64,000 bases of DNA from assembly GCF_001650405.1 (NCBI RefSeq), contig NZ_LWCU01000045.1:62001-126000 (forward strand), written 5' to 3'. Positions 18,050 through 26,272 of this stretch are shown here, piece by piece (position 1 is the stretch's first letter; each line of letters starts with the position of its first letter). Below the pieces are notes generated by a model. That model ran no database searches. It saw only the letters and a program-made list of their open reading frames with translations, and was not told where the DNA came from. The DNA comes from Microbacterium sp. H83 (GTDB lineage: Bacteria; Actinomycetota; Actinomycetes; Actinomycetales; Microbacteriaceae). The position numbers and the translations under genes were made by a program.

Positions 18050-18706
18050 TCACTCGAACGCGACGAACACACCGTCCTGCAGCACGGGAACCACGGTGAG
18101 GGCATCGAGCTCGGCGGCCTCGGCGACGGAGGTCGGCTCGAGCCCCGACGCGCTCATGCGGTCGGTCGCCGCGACGCCGTCGAGGATCTCGCGTGCGGAG
18201 CCGCTCGCGCTGATCATGTGACGCAGCGCTCGGCGGAGCGCTCGGAATCCCTCCGCGGCGACGGCCGCATCCGGCGCTGTGTGGTCGATGCCCAGATCGG
18301 TGAGGGCGGCGATGATCGCCCCGGCCCCGAGCTGGTCCTCGACCGCGAATCGCAGCACGCCCTCCGCGTCGACCTCGCCTGCGGCGATGACGGCGACCGA
18401 CGTGCGAGCCTGCCGGCGCTCCTGGAGGGCGGCGACCGCACGCGCCACCGCCGAGGCGTTGCGCAGACCGCCGAGCAGAACGGGCGTCCCACCCGCCGCG
18501 ACCGCCGCCGCCGCGCCGTTGCGCGACCACTCGACGGCATCCGCCAGAGCCACCGTCGTCCCCGCCGCGACCGCATCCGCGACCGTCGAGGAGAAGCGCA
18601 GGACGTCGACGACCACGACGACGTCGGCGGGAGCGAGACGTGAAAGACCGTCGACCCCCCAGTCGAAGCGCACCTGATACGTGGACTGGTCGAACGGAGA
18701 CGGCAT
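18050..18706 (-). CDS. 2-phosphosulfolactate phosphatase (ComB) family protein
   Basis: A 218-aa protein whose N-terminal VVVVDVLRFSSTVADAVAAG is the ComB signature, a magnesium-binding segment. The middle has VLLGGLRNASAVARAV and the C-terminal third resembles the ComB fold (GFRALRRALRHMISASGSAR). ComB acts in coenzyme M synthesis in methanogens, but actinobacteria do not make coenzyme M, so the natural substrate is unclear. It stands alone, downstream of the hairpin that ends the ABC exporter operon. Confidence 0.83.
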   Translation of the reverse strand: MPSPFDQSTYQVRFDWGVDGLSRLAPADVVVVVDVLRFSSTVADAVAAGTTVALADAVEWSRNGAAAAVAAGGTPVLLGGLRNASAVARAVAALQERRQARTSVAVIAAGEVDAEGVLRFAVEDQLGAGAIIAALTDLGIDHTAPDAAVAAEGFRALRRALRHMISASGSAREILDGVAATDRMSASGLEPTSVAEAAELDALTVVPVLQDGVFVAFE

Positions 18707-18738
18707 CCTCTCAGCCTAGGGCGGGGCCGGACGCGCGA

Positions 18739-18771
18739 GTGCCCCGTCGACGGAATGTGTCGACGGGGCAC
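18739..18771 (-). terminator. Hairpin downstream of the FtsX-type permease gene
   Basis: A perfect 13-bp inverted repeat (18739-18751 with 18759-18771) and 7-nt loop begins 12 nt after the permease stop and before the ComB-like gene. There is no T-tract, but such hairpins are common actinobacterial terminators. Confidence 0.6.
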
Positions 18772-18783
18772 CGCTGTCTCCGG

Positions 18784-20256
18784 TCAGTCCGCCGCCAGCG
18801 CCTCGACGGGCGCGACCCGGGTCGCGAGTCGCGTCGGCGCCGCGGCCGCGACCAGCGTCAGCAGCGCCGTGGCGGCGACGATGATCGCGACCGGCAGCCA
18901 GGGCACGTGCGGCGCCACGAGGCCCGCTGGTTCGAAGTCGGGCAGGGTCGGCGTCGAGCCGAGCAGCGACTGGGCGGCGATCCAGCCGTAGACCACGCCC
19001 AGGACGAGACCGGTCAGCGTGGCCGCGACCGTGATGTGCGTGGCCTCCAGGAGCACCATCCGGCGCACCTGGAGGTTCGACAGGCCGATCGAGCGCAGGA
19101 GTCCGAGCTCGCGTCGACGCTGCACGACGCCGATCGTCAGGAGGTTCACGAGTCCGACGGCGGCGATGACCGCCGACACCGCGACGAGCACCATCATGAC
19201 GCCCGCGAACGCGTCGAAGGGGGTGAAGAACTCCGCGGGCACGTCGCCGCCCTGCTGTCCGATGAGCATCTGCTTCACCGACTCCAGCGCGACGGCGAAC
19301 ATCGTCACGAGCGTGACCCCCATGACCACGCCGATCGCCATGCGCGAGGACCGCTCGGGATACCGCAGGGCGTTCTCCGCGGCCAGGCGCGCGGTCGCGC
19401 TCGTTCCGAACATGCGTCCCACCAGCCGCAGCACCGGCGGCATGAAGAGCACGGACCCCAGCGCGAGCCCGGTGAAGGACAGGAGCCCGCCGAAGAAGGC
19501 GACCACGACGCCGAGCGGGTGCACGAGCCCGAGGACGACTCCGGCGGCCAGCAGCAGCGCGCCGCCCACGAGGAGCACCCAGGCGCCGATGTGGCGACGG
19601 GTCTGCGAGACCTCGTCGTGCGTGCGCTCGACCGACCCTCCGATGGCCTGCAGCGGGGTGACCGAGAGGACGCGGCGGGATCCCGCCCATGCGGCGACCC
19701 ACGTCGTCAGCGCCACTCCGATCGCGGGCAGCAGGATCATCGGCTGGGCGAGCGAGAACCCGTCCGGCTGGGCGGCGATGAGGCCGGATCCGACCTGGAC
19801 GCCCACCGCCGACACCCCCAGGCCCGCCAGCGTCCCGAGCGCGGCGCCGATGACGCCGACCACGAGCCCCTGCCGGCCGACCTCCGCCCGCTGCGCACGC
19901 GAGGTCGCGCCGATCAGGCGCAGCAGTGCGATCTGACGGGTGCGGCCGGCGATGATCGTCGAGAAGGTGTTGGCCGTGACGATCGCGGCGACGTACATGG
20001 CGACCGCGGTGAGCAGCACCGACAGGATGCCGACGACGAAGGCGAGGGTCTCGCTGTCGCCGATGAACGGGTCGGCCTGCAGCACGGCTCCGAGGTATGC
20101 CGTGGTCTCGACGAGCACCACGCCGAAGGCGGCCGACAGAGCTGCGACCAGGATGCTGGCCCCCATGCCGCGGTCTCGCAGCCACGCCAGACGCGAGCCG
20201 GTCGCCGCGGTCTGCGGCACGGTCGCACTCGTGACGGGCTGCGCCGTCGCGGTCAC
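18784..20256 (-). CDS. ABC transporter permease, FtsX/MacB type
   Basis: Membrane subunit of an exporter-type ABC system, 490 aa, probably with eight helices and two FtsX domains. The first domain shows IALLRLIGATSRAQRAEVGR, the second ELGLLRSIGLSNLQVRRMVL; both are the typical coupling helix followed by a membrane helix. The ATG overlaps the ATPase stop by 4 nt. Such pairs usually export or extract lipids, lipoproteins or antimicrobial peptides. The two-component system just upstream makes envelope-stress or peptide resistance likely. Confidence 0.88.
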   Translation of the reverse strand: MTATAQPVTSATVPQTAATGSRLAWLRDRGMGASILVAALSAAFGVVLVETTAYLGAVLQADPFIGDSETLAFVVGILSVLLTAVAMYVAAIVTANTFSTIIAGRTRQIALLRLIGATSRAQRAEVGRQGLVVGVIGAALGTLAGLGVSAVGVQVGSGLIAAQPDGFSLAQPMILLPAIGVALTTWVAAWAGSRRVLSVTPLQAIGGSVERTHDEVSQTRRHIGAWVLLVGGALLLAAGVVLGLVHPLGVVVAFFGGLLSFTGLALGSVLFMPPVLRLVGRMFGTSATARLAAENALRYPERSSRMAIGVVMGVTLVTMFAVALESVKQMLIGQQGGDVPAEFFTPFDAFAGVMMVLVAVSAVIAAVGLVNLLTIGVVQRRRELGLLRSIGLSNLQVRRMVLLEATHITVAATLTGLVLGVVYGWIAAQSLLGSTPTLPDFEPAGLVAPHVPWLPVAIIVAATALLTLVAAAAPTRLATRVAPVEALAAD

Positions 20257-21014
20257 GCCGCGACCTCGGCGGCGAGCATGTACGCCGAGATCTCCTCGGC
20301 GCTCTGCCGCGGGTGGTCGGCGACGATGCGGCCGTCGCCGAGGAAGAGCACGCGGTCGGCATGGCTCGCCGCGATCGCGTCGTGCGTCACCATGGCGATC
20401 GACTGACCGTGCTCGCGACTGGCGGTCGCCAGCAGCTGCAGCACCTCACGGCCTGTTCGCGAGTCGAGGTTGCCCGTCGGCTCGTCCGCGAACACGAGAT
20501 CCGGAGCGGTGGCGAGCGCCCGAGCGATGGCGACGCGCTGCTGCTGTCCGCCCGACAGCTGATGCGGGCGGTGCTGCAGACGTGCGCCCAGCCCGAGAGT
20601 GTCGACGAGTCCGTCGATGCGAGCCTTCTCGAGCGCGCTCGGACGGCGTCCGTCGAGCTCGAACGGCAGCATGATGTTGCCGAGCGCGGTGAGGGTCGGC
20701 ACGAGGTTGAACGCCTGGAAGATGAAGCCCACACGGCGTCGACGCAGGATCGTGAGGTCGAGGTCGGCGAGTCCCGTGATCTCGGTGTCGCCGATCCATG
20801 CGCGACCCTGCGACGGGGCGTCGAGTCCGGCCATGATGTGCATGAGCGTGGACTTGCCGGAACCGGACGGTCCCATGATCGCCGTGAACTGGCCGCGTCG
20901 GATCCCGACGCTCACGTCATCGAGCGCGTGGACGGTGCCCTCGCCGGCGCCGTAGGTCTTCGTGAGGTGCTGGACCCGTGCCGCGAGGCCGAGGTCGGTG
21001 GTCGTGATCTCCAT
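20253..21014 (-). CDS. ABC transporter ATP-binding protein, LolD/MacB type
   Basis: ATPase partner of the FtsX-type permease, 253 aa. Walker A is GPSGSGKST, the Q-loop region reads [19 protein letters not shown], signature LSGGQQQRV, Walker [13 protein letters not shown]-loop [16 protein letters not shown] is characteristic of this subfamily. I chose the ATG at 21014, which starts [19 protein letters not shown]; an in-frame ATG 21 codons earlier would add a non-conserved tail. The Shine-Dalgarno sequence is weak for both. Confidence 0.88.
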   Translation of the reverse strand: MEITTTDLGLAARVQHLTKTYGAGEGTVHALDDVSVGIRRGQFTAIMGPSGSGKSTLMHIMAGLDAPSQGRAWIGDTEITGLADLDLTILRRRRVGFIFQAFNLVPTLTALGNIMLPFELDGRRPSALEKARIDGLVDTLGLGARLQHRPHQLSGGQQQRVAIARALATAPDLVFADEPTGNLDSRTGREVLQLLATASREHGQSIAMVTHDAIAASHADRVLFLGDGRIVADHPRQSAEEISAYMLAAEVAA

Positions 21015-21114
21015 GCTTCTGACGCTATGACCGGCCGCGGTCGCACCGCGTCGGCCTGACGGCGCATCCGCGTACATCGCGAGGATGATCCCCCGCGAGG
21101 GCGCCGTCGCCGAT

Positions 21115-21144
21115 GCGGACGCGGACGCGGACGCGGACGCGGAT
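21115..21144. repeat. Hexanucleotide tandem repeat
   Basis: Five copies of GCGGAC (the last GCGGAT), flanked by a related GCCGAT, lie immediately after the stop of the response-regulator gene. They occupy part of the 132-nt gap before the ABC ATPase gene. Probably slippage-prone; no other structure is evident there. Confidence 0.85.
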
Positions 21145-21146
21145 GC

Positions 21147-21782
21147 TCAGGCGAGACCGTGCTCGAACGCGAACACGACGAGCTGCACCCGGTCGCGAAG
21201 CGCGAGCTTGGTGAGGATCCGGCTGATGTGCGTCTTCACGGTTGCCTCGCTGAGGTACTCCCGTGCCGCGATCTCGGAGTTCGAGAGTCCGCGCGCGGCG
21301 AGCGCGAAGATCTCCCGTTCCCGGTCGGTGAGCGCCGCGAACTGCGCGGGCACGGGCTTCGGCGCCTCCGCGAAGTGCTGGAAGAGCTCCCGTGTGGCGG
21401 AGGCCGCGATCACGCTCGAGCCGGCATGCACCGTGCGGATGGCGGCGAGCAGGAACTCCGGATCGGCGTCCTTCAGCAGGAATCCGCTCGCTCCCTGACG
21501 GATCGCCCTGGCCGCGGCCTCATCGAGATCGAACGTCGTGAGCATCACGATCCGCGGCGGATCCGGCTGGGCGAGGATCTCGGCCGTGGCCGTGAGACCG
21601 TCCATCACCGGCATCCGGATGTCCATGAGCACGACGTCCGGTCGCGTCGATCGGACCAGGTCGATGGCCTCGCGTCCGTCGCCCGCCTCTCCGACGACGT
21701 CGAGGTCGGGCTGCGACGCCACCAGCATGCGGATCCCGGCGCGGAACAGCGCCTGGTCGTCGACGAGCACGACCCTGATCAT
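21147..21782 (-). CDS. Two-component response regulator, NarL/LuxR type
   Basis: DNA-binding response regulator, 211 aa. The receiver domain holds acidic residues VDDQ at 8-9 and the phosphoacceptor Asp54 in VVLMDIRMPVMDG, with Thr in MLTTFD and the Lys in FLLKDAD. The C-terminal LuxR helix-turn-helix reads ALTDREREIFALAARGLSN followed by SEIAAREYLSEATVKTHIS. Its ATG overlaps the kinase stop by 4 nt, so the pair is translated together. The adjacent ABC exporter is the likely target. Confidence 0.94.
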   Translation of the reverse strand: MIRVVLVDDQALFRAGIRMLVASQPDLDVVGEAGDGREAIDLVRSTRPDVVLMDIRMPVMDGLTATAEILAQPDPPRIVMLTTFDLDEAAARAIRQGASGFLLKDADPEFLLAAIRTVHAGSSVIAASATRELFQHFAEAPKPVPAQFAALTDREREIFALAARGLSNSEIAAREYLSEATVKTHISRILTKLALRDRVQLVVFAFEHGLA

Positions 21783-22939
21783 GCGGTTCCTCCGATAGGC
21801 AGCGACGCGCGGACGACGAACTGCGTGCCCTCGCGCTCCGCCTGCAGGCTACCGCCGACGAGCTGCGCGCGCTCGCGCATGCCGATGACGCCGTGTCCGC
21901 CGCCCTGCGACGGTTGGACTCCGGCGATGTTGCGCACCTGCAGATCCACACGCTCGGGGAACCACGCCAGGTGCACGTCGACCGAGCCGTCGCCGTGCCG
22001 GATGGCGTTCGTCAGCGCCTCCTGCAGGATCCGGTACACCGCGAGCTGGATGGCTCCCGGCGGCTCCCCGGGAGGGGTCGGGTCCACCGTGATGCGCGGC
22101 TCGACGCCGGCCTGCCGCACCTGGGCGAACAGCGCCTCGAGGTCGGCCAGCGTCGGCTGGGGGCCGTCGCCCTGGCGATGGCGCAGCTGCGTGAGGAGCA
22201 GGCGGACGTCGCTCAGCGCGCCGCGCGCGGTCTGCGCGATCGTGCCGAGGGCTTCCGTCGCCATCTCGGGCTTCGCCGCGGCGGCGTACCGCGCGCCGTC
22301 GGCCTGCGCGATCACGACCGCGAGGGAGTGGGCGACGATGTCGTGCATGTCGCGCGCGATCCGCACGCGCTCCTGCTCCTCGGCGGCGAGGGACTCCGCC
22401 TGCAGCTGGGCGGCGCGCGTGCTCCGCCCGCGCAGCACCACGCGCCACAGCAGACCGCACACCCACGCGAACCCGAGGGCGAGGATCGACAGGACGAGCA
22501 GCAGCGTTCCCGTCGTCAGCTGGTCCCAGCCGCTCGTCGCGCCGGAGGCGATGCCGTTGACCACGACGATGTAGACCGCCGCGACGAGGCCGCCGAACAG
22601 CGCGGACCCGAATCCCCACCACAGCACGGTGCGGGAGCCCCAGGCGGACGTCGCGTAGAGCACGAGGAGGATGGCGAGGTCGATCGGCAGCGGAGCGAAT
22701 CCGGCGAGCATCTGCACGATCGCGCCGGTCCAGGCGGCTCCGAGCGCGAGACCGGGCGCGAGGCGCCCGACGGCGACACCGCCGAACATCAGGATGCTGG
22801 CGACCACCATGGCGACGACCGCGACGCCGGTCGTCGCCGGACCGTAGAAGACGACCGAGAGCGGCGTGAAGATGAGGAAGAGCAGCGTCGCCCCGACGAT
22901 GTCGAGCACGAGCGCCGTGCGGGAGAGCGGGCGGATCAC
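21779..22939 (-). CDS. Sensor histidine kinase, DesK/NarX-like (HisKA_3)
   Basis: Membrane sensor kinase, 386 aa. About six helices fill residues 10-165 with short loops, so the signal is probably sensed in or at the membrane. The dimerisation domain carries the phosphoacceptor His199 in RIARDMHDIVAHSLAVV, typical HisKA_3. The ATPase domain has QEALTNAIRHG (N box) and GGGHGVIGMRERAQLVGG (G boxes). The GTG at 22939 lies exactly 7 nt after a TAGCGT box on the minus strand (22947-22952), giving a leaderless start. It begins the operon kinase-regulator, followed by the ABC exporter on the same strand. Confidence 0.92.
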   Translation of the reverse strand: MIRPLSRTALVLDIVGATLLFLIFTPLSVVFYGPATTGVAVVAMVVASILMFGGVAVGRLAPGLALGAAWTGAIVQMLAGFAPLPIDLAILLVLYATSAWGSRTVLWWGFGSALFGGLVAAVYIVVVNGIASGATSGWDQLTTGTLLLVLSILALGFAWVCGLLWRVVLRGRSTRAAQLQAESLAAEEQERVRIARDMHDIVAHSLAVVIAQADGARYAAAAKPEMATEALGTIAQTARGALSDVRLLLTQLRHRQGDGPQPTLADLEALFAQVRQAGVEPRITVDPTPPGEPPGAIQLAVYRILQEALTNAIRHGDGSVDVHLAWFPERVDLQVRNIAGVQPSQGGGHGVIGMRERAQLVGGSLQAEREGTQFVVRASLPIGGTA

Positions 22940-22998
22940 CCGCTCCACGCTACGCGGCTCGGCGAGCGGCCCGCATCCGCCTGGAGATGTACTCGCCG

Positions 22999-23790
22999 TC
23001 AGGCACGCGCGAGGATCTCGCCGTGCGGCACCAGGAACCAGCCGTCGCCGGCATCCGCCCACCTCTTCCAGGCGTCGCTGATCCCCCGGAGGTCGTCCGC
23101 AGAGGCGGAGCCGTCGTCGACCAGCTGCCTCGCGAGCGCCGATTCGAGGATGCGGTCCGCCCACATGCCGCCCCACCAGGAGCGCTCCTCCGGGGTCGCG
23201 TAGCACCAGGTGGAGGCCGTCGCCGTGACGTCCTCGAAGCCCGCCGCGCGGGCCCAGGCGAGCAGGCGCCTCCCTGCATCGGGCTCTCCGCCGTTCGCCC
23301 GCGCGGCGCGCCGGTACAGGTCGAGCCATCGGTCGAGCTCCGGGAGCACCGGGAACCAGATGAACCCCGCGTAGTCCGCGTCCCGCGCCGCCACGATCCC
23401 GCCCGCGACCGTCACGCGACGCATCTCGCGCAGCGCCTGCACGGGGTCGCCGACGTGCTGCAGCACCTGATGCGCGTGCACGACGTCGAAGCTGTCGTCG
23501 TCAAAGCTCAGCGCGTGCACGTCCTCGACGGCGAAGTCGACGTTCGTCACCCCTCGCCTCTCGGCCAGGTCGCGCGACAGCGACAGCGCCCCCTCGTCGA
23601 TCTCGGTCGCGGTCACGCGGGCGACGGCAGCGGCGAAGTCCATCGTGATGCTTCCCGGGCCCGCGCCCACGTCGAGGAGCCTCACTTCGGGGGCGAGGTG
23701 CGGACGGAGGTACGCCGCGGAGTTCGCGATGTCGCGGACGCTGTGGGAGCGGAGGACGGACTCGTGATGTCCGTGCGTGTACGTGGCCAT
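22999..23790 (-). CDS. Class I SAM-dependent methyltransferase
   Basis: A 263-aa cytosolic methyltransferase. Motif I is LLDVGAGPGSITMDFA, the acidic residue of motif II is in TATEIDEGALSLSR, and VVHAHQVLQHVGDPVQALRE is the post-II/III region. The C-terminal half (WFPVLPELDRWLDLYRRAAR) resembles methyltransferases annotated near MenG/UbiE but lacks their exact signatures. The start MATYTHGHHESVLRSHSVRD matches the usual N-terminus of the group. It precedes nothing in an obvious operon; the men genes lie upstream on the same strand. Substrate unknown. Confidence 0.85.
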   Translation of the reverse strand: MATYTHGHHESVLRSHSVRDIANSAAYLRPHLAPEVRLLDVGAGPGSITMDFAAAVARVTATEIDEGALSLSRDLAERRGVTNVDFAVEDVHALSFDDDSFDVVHAHQVLQHVGDPVQALREMRRVTVAGGIVAARDADYAGFIWFPVLPELDRWLDLYRRAARANGGEPDAGRRLLAWARAAGFEDVTATASTWCYATPEERSWWGGMWADRILESALARQLVDDGSASADDLRGISDAWKRWADAGDGWFLVPHGEILARA

Positions 23791-23819
23791 GCTCCAGTGT
23801 GGCAGGCGCGCTCGGCTCC

Positions 23820-24968
23820 TCAGCGGAGCTCGGCGACAGCCCGACGGATCGCCTCGCGGTCGGGCTTGCCCGACGACAGCACATCGAGCCGGTCGACCAT
23901 CACGAGCCGCACCGGTCGGGCGTGCCTGCCGAGCTCCTCGGCCACGAGGTCGCGTGCGTGCGCCAGCTGGTCGGATTCGCTGCGTCGCAGCGCTTCGCCG
24001 CGCGGAGCGACGATGACCGACGCCTCCCCCCACCGCTCGTCGTCGACGCCGACGACGACCGCCGAGGTGAGACCGGGGATGCGGCGCACGATGCCTTCGA
24101 CCCGGTCGAGGGAGATGTTGATGCCGCCCGAGACGATCACGTTGTCCGCGCGCCCGTGCACCCGCACCACTCCCTCGTCGACCAGGCCGAGGTCACCGGT
24201 GTGATACCAGCGGATGCCGTGCTCGTCGTGCGAGAACATGCGTGCCGTGAGCTCGCCGTCGCCCAGATACCCGTCCGCGAGCATCGGCCCCGCGATCCGC
24301 AGCTCGCCGGCGACCGCGCGCACCCCGACCGAGTCGAGCGGGATGCCGTCGTAGACGCAGCCGCCGCTCGTCTCGGTGGACCCGTACGTGCGCACCAGCC
24401 GCACCCCGAGGGCGTCCGCCCGCTCACGGAGCGGCTGCGGCAGCGCCTGGCCGCCGACGAGGATGGCCCGGTATGCCCGGAGCGCAGCCAGCACGGCGCG
24501 GTCGCCGGACGCATCGAGCAGCGTCGCGAGCTGCGCGGGGACCAGCGACGTGTAGAGGTCCTCGGCGGCCCGTGACGGCCGTCCCATCGAGAGGGTCGCC
24601 TCGGCGAAGGACATCGGCGAGAAGCGACCGTCGAGCGCCACCGGCTGCGTCCCCGCCACGATCGACCGCACCACCACCTGGAGTCCGGCCACGTAGCCCG
24701 CGGGGAGCGCCAGCAGCCATCGACCGCTCCCGATGCGGGCGGCGGTCGCCTCGGCGCTCGCGCGCAGCGCCTCTCCGCTCAGCGCCACCCGCTTCGGGAT
24801 GCCGCTCGACCCCGAGGTGGCGATGACCACCGCCGTGCCCCTGGAGACGCGGTCGGGGGCGTCTCCGAGCATCCCGAAGCCCAGCGCGGGTCCGCCGTCG
24901 AGCGCCCGGACCAGCGCCTCGCGCAGCAGCGCCGGGTCTTCGGCGTCCGTCGGGATCAGCGCGACCAT
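23820..24968 (-). CDS. menE: o-Succinylbenzoate-CoA ligase (menaquinone synthesis)
   Basis: Activates o-succinylbenzoate to its CoA thioester for menaquinone synthesis. The 382-aa protein is the short actinobacterial form of this acyl-adenylating family. It has the phosphate loop VIATSGSSGIPKRVALS, the adenine motif VRTYGSTETSGGCVYDG, YHTGDLGLVDEG, VSGGINISLDRVEGIVR, and a C-terminal SSGKPDREAIRR with the catalytic Lys. It follows menB by 15 nt on the same strand, and menC lies just beyond, which supports the assignment. Confidence 0.93.
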   Translation of the reverse strand: MVALIPTDAEDPALLREALVRALDGGPALGFGMLGDAPDRVSRGTAVVIATSGSSGIPKRVALSGEALRASAEATAARIGSGRWLLALPAGYVAGLQVVVRSIVAGTQPVALDGRFSPMSFAEATLSMGRPSRAAEDLYTSLVPAQLATLLDASGDRAVLAALRAYRAILVGGQALPQPLRERADALGVRLVRTYGSTETSGGCVYDGIPLDSVGVRAVAGELRIAGPMLADGYLGDGELTARMFSHDEHGIRWYHTGDLGLVDEGVVRVHGRADNVIVSGGINISLDRVEGIVRRIPGLTSAVVVGVDDERWGEASVIVAPRGEALRRSESDQLAHARDLVAEELGRHARPVRLVMVDRLDVLSSGKPDREAIRRAVAELR

Positions 24969-24983
24969 CGGCGTTCCGTTCGC

Positions 24984-25895
24984 TCAGTAGTGCCAGGGGA
25001 AGGGGGACCAGTCCGGGTCGCGCTTCTCGAGGAACGAGTCGCGGCCCTCAACGGCCTCGTCGGTGCCGTATGCGAGTCGCGTCGCCTCGCCCGCGAACAC
25101 CTGCTGGCCGACGAGTCCGTCATCGACCGCGTTGAACGCGAACTTCAGCATCCGGATGGCCGTCGGCGACTTCGTGAGCACCGTGCGGGCCATGCTCAGA
25201 GCCTCGCGCTCGAGATCCGCGTGCGGCACGACGCGGTTGACGGCGCCGGCCTCGTAGGCGCGCTGCGCGGAGTACTCCTCGGCGAGGAAGAACACCTCGC
25301 GCGCGAACTTCTGACCGGTCTGCCTCGCCATGTACGCGGAGCCGTACCCGGCGTCGAAGCTCCCGACGTCGGCATCGGTCTGCTTGAACCGCGCCTCCTC
25401 GGACGACGCGATCGTGAGGTCGCACACGACGTGCAGCGAGTGCCCGCCGCCCGCGGCCCACCCCGGGACCACCGCGATGACGACCTTGGGCATGAAGCGG
25501 ATGAGTCGCTGCACCTCGAGGATGTGCAGGCGGCCGGCGCGCGCCGGATCGTGCACGGTCGTCTCGTCGTCCGAGTACTTGTAGCCGTCCCGTCCGCGGA
25601 TGCGCTGGTCGCCGCCCGAGCAGAACGCCCAGCCGCCGTCCTTCGGGCTGGGTCCGTTGCCGGTGAGCAGCACGGCGCCGATCCGCGAGTCCTGGCGCGC
25701 GATGTCGAGCGCGCGGTACAGCTCGTCGACCGTGTGGGGGCGGAAGGCGTTGCGCACCTCCGGTCGATCGAACGCGATGCGGGCGACTCCCCCGTCATGC
25801 GTGACGTGCGCGGTGATGTCGGTGTAGTCCTCCGCACCGGGCGCGAGCACCCACTCCTCGGGATCGAACAGGTCGGAGACGAATGCGCTGGTCAC
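24984..25895 (-). CDS. menB: 1,4-Dihydroxy-2-naphthoyl-CoA synthase
   Basis: Closes the naphthoquinone ring in menaquinone synthesis. The 303-aa crotonase-fold protein has AFDRPEVRNAFRPHTVDEL, the oxyanion-hole segment GWAFCSGGDQRIRGRDGYKY, VVPGWAAGGGHSLHVVCDL, and DADVGSFDAGYGSAYMARQ, which holds the MenB-specific Asp and Gly residues. The C-terminus FLEKRDPDWSPFPWHY is typical. I start it at the GTG 25895, which lies 7 nt after TAGGCT (25903-25908) and also overlaps the stop of a small upstream gene (GTGA). Confidence 0.95.
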   Translation of the reverse strand: MTSAFVSDLFDPEEWVLAPGAEDYTDITAHVTHDGGVARIAFDRPEVRNAFRPHTVDELYRALDIARQDSRIGAVLLTGNGPSPKDGGWAFCSGGDQRIRGRDGYKYSDDETTVHDPARAGRLHILEVQRLIRFMPKVVIAVVPGWAAGGGHSLHVVCDLTIASSEEARFKQTDADVGSFDAGYGSAYMARQTGQKFAREVFFLAEEYSAQRAYEAGAVNRVVPHADLEREALSMARTVLTKSPTAIRMLKFAFNAVDDGLVGQQVFAGEATRLAYGTDEAVEGRDSFLEKRDPDWSPFPWHY

Positions 25896-26158
25896 GGCAT
25901 CCAGCCTATTCCTCGCAGGCGGCGCGCGAAGAGGGCGCAGACGGGGAAGACGATCGGGCAGAAGCCTGCGACGGCGCCGACCGTCACCCAGAACCCCACG
26001 TGGACGATCGACCCGAGCGCCGCGACGACCGCGGAGCCGACCGCCTCGCCGGTCGAGGCTCCAGCGATCAGCTGGCCGAGCAGCACGCCGCCGAACGCGC
26101 ACGCGGGCACGGCAGAGTCTGCGGGTCGCGGCACGTCGTGCGCAGCAGCCGCTGACAT
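25892..26158 (-). CDS. Small predicted membrane protein between menB and menC
   Basis: An 88-aa frame with strongly GC-biased third positions, hence probably a real gene. Two hydrophobic segments are visible: CAFGGVLLGQLIAGAS and then IVHVGFWVTVGAVAGFCPIV, continuing into VFPVCALFARRL. The stop overlaps the menB GTG by 4 nt. No clear Shine-Dalgarno precedes the ATG at 26158; a GTG eight codons later is an alternative start. I do not recognise the family. A menB promoter box lies inside its 3' end, so menB may be expressed both with and without it. Confidence 0.6.
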   Translation of the reverse strand: MSAAAAHDVPRPADSAVPACAFGGVLLGQLIAGASTGEAVGSAVVAALGSIVHVGFWVTVGAVAGFCPIVFPVCALFARRLRGIGWMP

Positions 26159-26272
26159 GCGAGCACGATCGTGCCGCGGAGCGGCTCCCGCAGGTGCGTG
26201 TCGAGAGTCCGAATGGGTCGATCCTCCTGCGGTTCTGGCGGGCGCTGACGCCCGAGCGAGCAGAATGGGCAC

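Noticed and set aside
18050..18706. Coenzyme M biosynthesis role for the ComB-like protein
   Set aside because: No other pathway genes are near, and actinobacteria are not known to make coenzyme M; only the family name is kept.
21085..21150. Asp-Ala repeat peptide gene at the hexamer tract
   Set aside because: It is an artefact of the GCGGAC repeat in one frame with no start signals, opposite the response regulator.
22999..23790. Assigning the methyltransferase as MenG/UbiE because of the nearby men genes
   Set aside because: The MenG-specific signatures are not visible, and the C-terminal half differs; the general methyltransferase call is safer.
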